NCBI RefSeq assembly: GCF_014529935.1
Contig: NZ_JACVFC010000005.1
Span: 310,001 to 374,000 of the forward strand
Source of the DNA: Chitinophaga qingshengii
Lineage (GTDB): Bacteria > Bacteroidota > Bacteroidia > Chitinophagales > Chitinophagaceae
Direction of reading: 5' to 3'
DNA length: 64,000 nt
Shown: positions 62,741 through 64,000 of the stretch, piece after piece
Layout: each line of letters opens with the position of its first letter
Position numbering within the stretch: position 1 is the stretch's first letter
Notes under the pieces: generated by a model
Database searches by the model: none
What the model was told of the DNA's origin: nothing
What the model saw: the letters and a program-made list of their open reading frames with translations, nothing else
Translations under genes and position numbers: made by a program

Positions 62741-63742
62741 CTAAAGAGAACGGTATATTTTAAGGTATTCCTCCGTCATCCGGTCGGTGGTAAAATGTTC
62801 GTATGCGTGCAGGTGACAGGCGTAGCGATCTATCTGGTCCAGCGCTTCCACGGCGGCGGCAGCCTCCTCAACGGTATTTACCAGAAAACCGGTACGCTCA
62901 TGGAGGATCAGCTCCGGCATAGATCCCCTGTTAAAAGCGATGACCGGTGTGCCACATAACATCGCCTCTGCTACACTAAGACCAAAAGGTTCATTGAAAT
63001 GAATAGGATGCAGCAAAGCGCTGGCGTTGCCCAATAACTCGCTGCGCGCGGGACCGCCTACCGCGCCCAGGTAATATATTTGTTCATCATCAATATAAGG
63101 TTGCACCATCTCTTCAAAATATTCCCGCTGCTGGATAATACCCGCTATCAATAATGGGCGGTTGGTTTGCAGGGCTATTTGTATGGCATCATGGGTGCCC
63201 TTGTCGGGATGAATGCGGCCATAATACAGCAGATAGCCGTCGGAGATGGGATTGAAGGCAAAATCCTCTGTCCGGACGCCATTATACACGGTGGCTTTAT
63301 AATGCAGGGCAGGGTGGCGGTCAGCGTGACTAATGGACACATAATGCCCTATATGATTATAACGCTGATATACCGGGACAATCTTTTCAGAAGAAAAACC
63401 ATGGATGGTGGTGATCATGGGAGTACCTATCAGGCGGGAATAGGTGAGCGGCAGAAAATCAAAGTGATTATGAATAAGATCAAAATGATGCGCCCGTTCC
63501 ATCAGGTAGCTGATGTGCATACATTCATTGACTTTGGCATCTGCCGTAGGGTCTTCCTCATAACCCTGCCGGCATATCCAGGCTAGTTTGCCTTGTGTGA
63601 GCGAGTCGCCGGTGGCGAAGAGGGTTACGTCTGCGCCACGCGCTATCAGTCCTTCTGCCAGATTAGAGGCCATCTGCTCCCAGGGGCCATAGTGCCGGGG
63701 TGGGGTTCGCCATGCTACCGGCGAAAGGATTGCTATCTTCAT
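62741..63742 (-). CDS. Glycosyltransferase family 4
   Basis: The start at 63742 (MKIAILSPVAWRTPP) gives 333 residues; ATGs at 63787 and 63862 lie upstream in frame but the body begins at this Met. GT4 signs are YYGRIHPDKG and the EX7E motif in NEPFGLSVAEAMLCG. It ends 4 bases from the GH130-like gene on the opposite strand. It may act on a mannose- or glucose-based glycan together with that enzyme. Confidence 0.9.
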   Translation of the reverse strand: MKIAILSPVAWRTPPRHYGPWEQMASNLAEGLIARGADVTLFATGDSLTQGKLAWICRQGYEEDPTADAKVNECMHISYLMERAHHFDLIHNHFDFLPLTYSRLIGTPMITTIHGFSSEKIVPVYQRYNHIGHYVSISHADRHPALHYKATVYNGVRTEDFAFNPISDGYLLYYGRIHPDKGTHDAIQIALQTNRPLLIAGIIQQREYFEEMVQPYIDDEQIYYLGAVGGPARSELLGNASALLHPIHFNEPFGLSVAEAMLCGTPVIAFNRGSMPELILHERTGFLVNTVEEAAAAVEALDQIDRYACHLHAYEHFTTDRMTEEYLKIYRSL

Positions 63743-63810
63743 CGTGTTTCCGGTTTCCTGGGTAAAAGATGGCAAATTCCAATCCATAATTGCTAACACC
63801 CGCCTATCAA

Positions 63811-63835
63811 ATTTCAGGAGTAAAAATCCTGAAAT
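63811..63835. other. Perfect 9-bp inverted repeat upstream of the GT4 gene
   Basis: ATTTCAGGA (63811-63819) pairs with TCCTGAAAT (63827-63835) around a 7-base spacer in the divergent promoter region. It may be an operator or RNA stem. Confidence 0.35.
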
Positions 63836-63930
63836 CACAATTTCTTCTCTAACTTCGTACATTCAAAAGTTTCGATGTATTTAAATTATATCTGTTACTT
63901 TTATTGATCATTTGTAATTCGACACGTAAT

Positions 63931-64000
63931 ATGCTCGAGTATATTCCTTATGGGAAGACAGGCTATTTTAATCAGCTGGTAACAGATTTTTTAGCAGAAG
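63931..64000 (+). CDS. bshC: BshC-like protein, N-terminal fragment (runs off the window)
   Basis: Only 23 codons are in the window (MLEYIPYGKTGYFNQL, then VTDFLAE). The IPYxKTGYFxxLVxDFL pattern resembles the start of BshC, the putative cysteine-adding enzyme of bacillithiol synthesis in Bacteroidota and Firmicutes. The short length makes the call tentative. Confidence 0.5.
   Translation, partial: MLEYIPYGKTGYFNQLVTDFLAE

Noticed and set aside
1..64000. tRNA, rRNA, IS elements, integrase or attachment sites
   Set aside because: None could be supported by eye: no transposase or integrase motifs in the long frames and no tRNA-like cloverleaf noticed in the gaps. A tRNA scan would settle this.

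Overview
The window is a chromosomal segment of a Bacteroidota bacterium, most likely a Chitinophaga-like member of the Chitinophagaceae. Signs of this are a SusD-type outer-membrane glycan-binding protein, a type IX secretion C-terminal domain with SprB-type repeats, promoters of the Bacteroidota form TAnnTTTG, and dense gene packing at roughly 50% GC. No rRNA, tRNA, CRISPR array, transposase or phage gene was seen.

Region 1 (1-8067) is the end of a polysaccharide-utilisation-type locus. It holds a SusD C-terminus, a hairpin terminator or attenuator, a secreted GH2 beta-galactosidase, a secreted GH63-like (alpha/alpha)6 glycosidase and, 10 bases later, a fused APH-type kinase/class III PLP phospho-lyase. 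The combination suggests breakdown of a glycosylated amino alcohol, with glucosyl-galactosyl-hydroxylysine of collagen as the leading guess. Region 2 (8085-17402) is mostly housekeeping: rpiA, a convergent MFS symporter, a cold-shock protein, a PIF1-type helicase, a luciferase-like monooxygenase, a small lipoprotein and the lactate-utilisation operon lutABC.

Region 3 (17403-42419) is a Wzx/Wzy-type exopolysaccharide or capsule locus. A leader of about 700 bases with no large gene precedes a membrane-bound 4,6-dehydratase, Wza- and Wzc-type export proteins, three nucleotide-sugar enzymes (6-dehydrogenase, 4-epimerase, 2-epimerase), acyl- and pyruvyl-transferases, four GT4 glycosyltransferases, a flippase, a polymerase, a PglC-type initiating transferase, a PglE-type aminotransferase and a secreted beta-helix protein. 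A T9SS-exported SprB-repeat protein follows, and a convergent CpsB/YwqE-type tyrosine phosphatase, the expected partner of the Wzc kinase, closes the region.

Region 4 (42463-54338) has a free-methionine-sulfoxide reductase, a 32-bp inverted repeat, isopentenyl-diphosphate isomerase beside a class I terpene synthase, two membrane proteins (DUF2157 and TMEM175-like), a TolC/AcrA/AcrB-type efflux operon, a methyltransferase and a hexapeptide acetyltransferase. Region 5 (54416-64000) has a large FAD/Fe-S 2-hydroxyacid dehydrogenase, a DUF72 protein, a glycogen-type cluster (glgA, glgC, a GH130-like enzyme and a convergent GT4), and the first codons of a bshC-like gene at the window edge.

Gene families were assigned by reading motifs by eye. 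No database search was possible, so substrate specificities are inferences.
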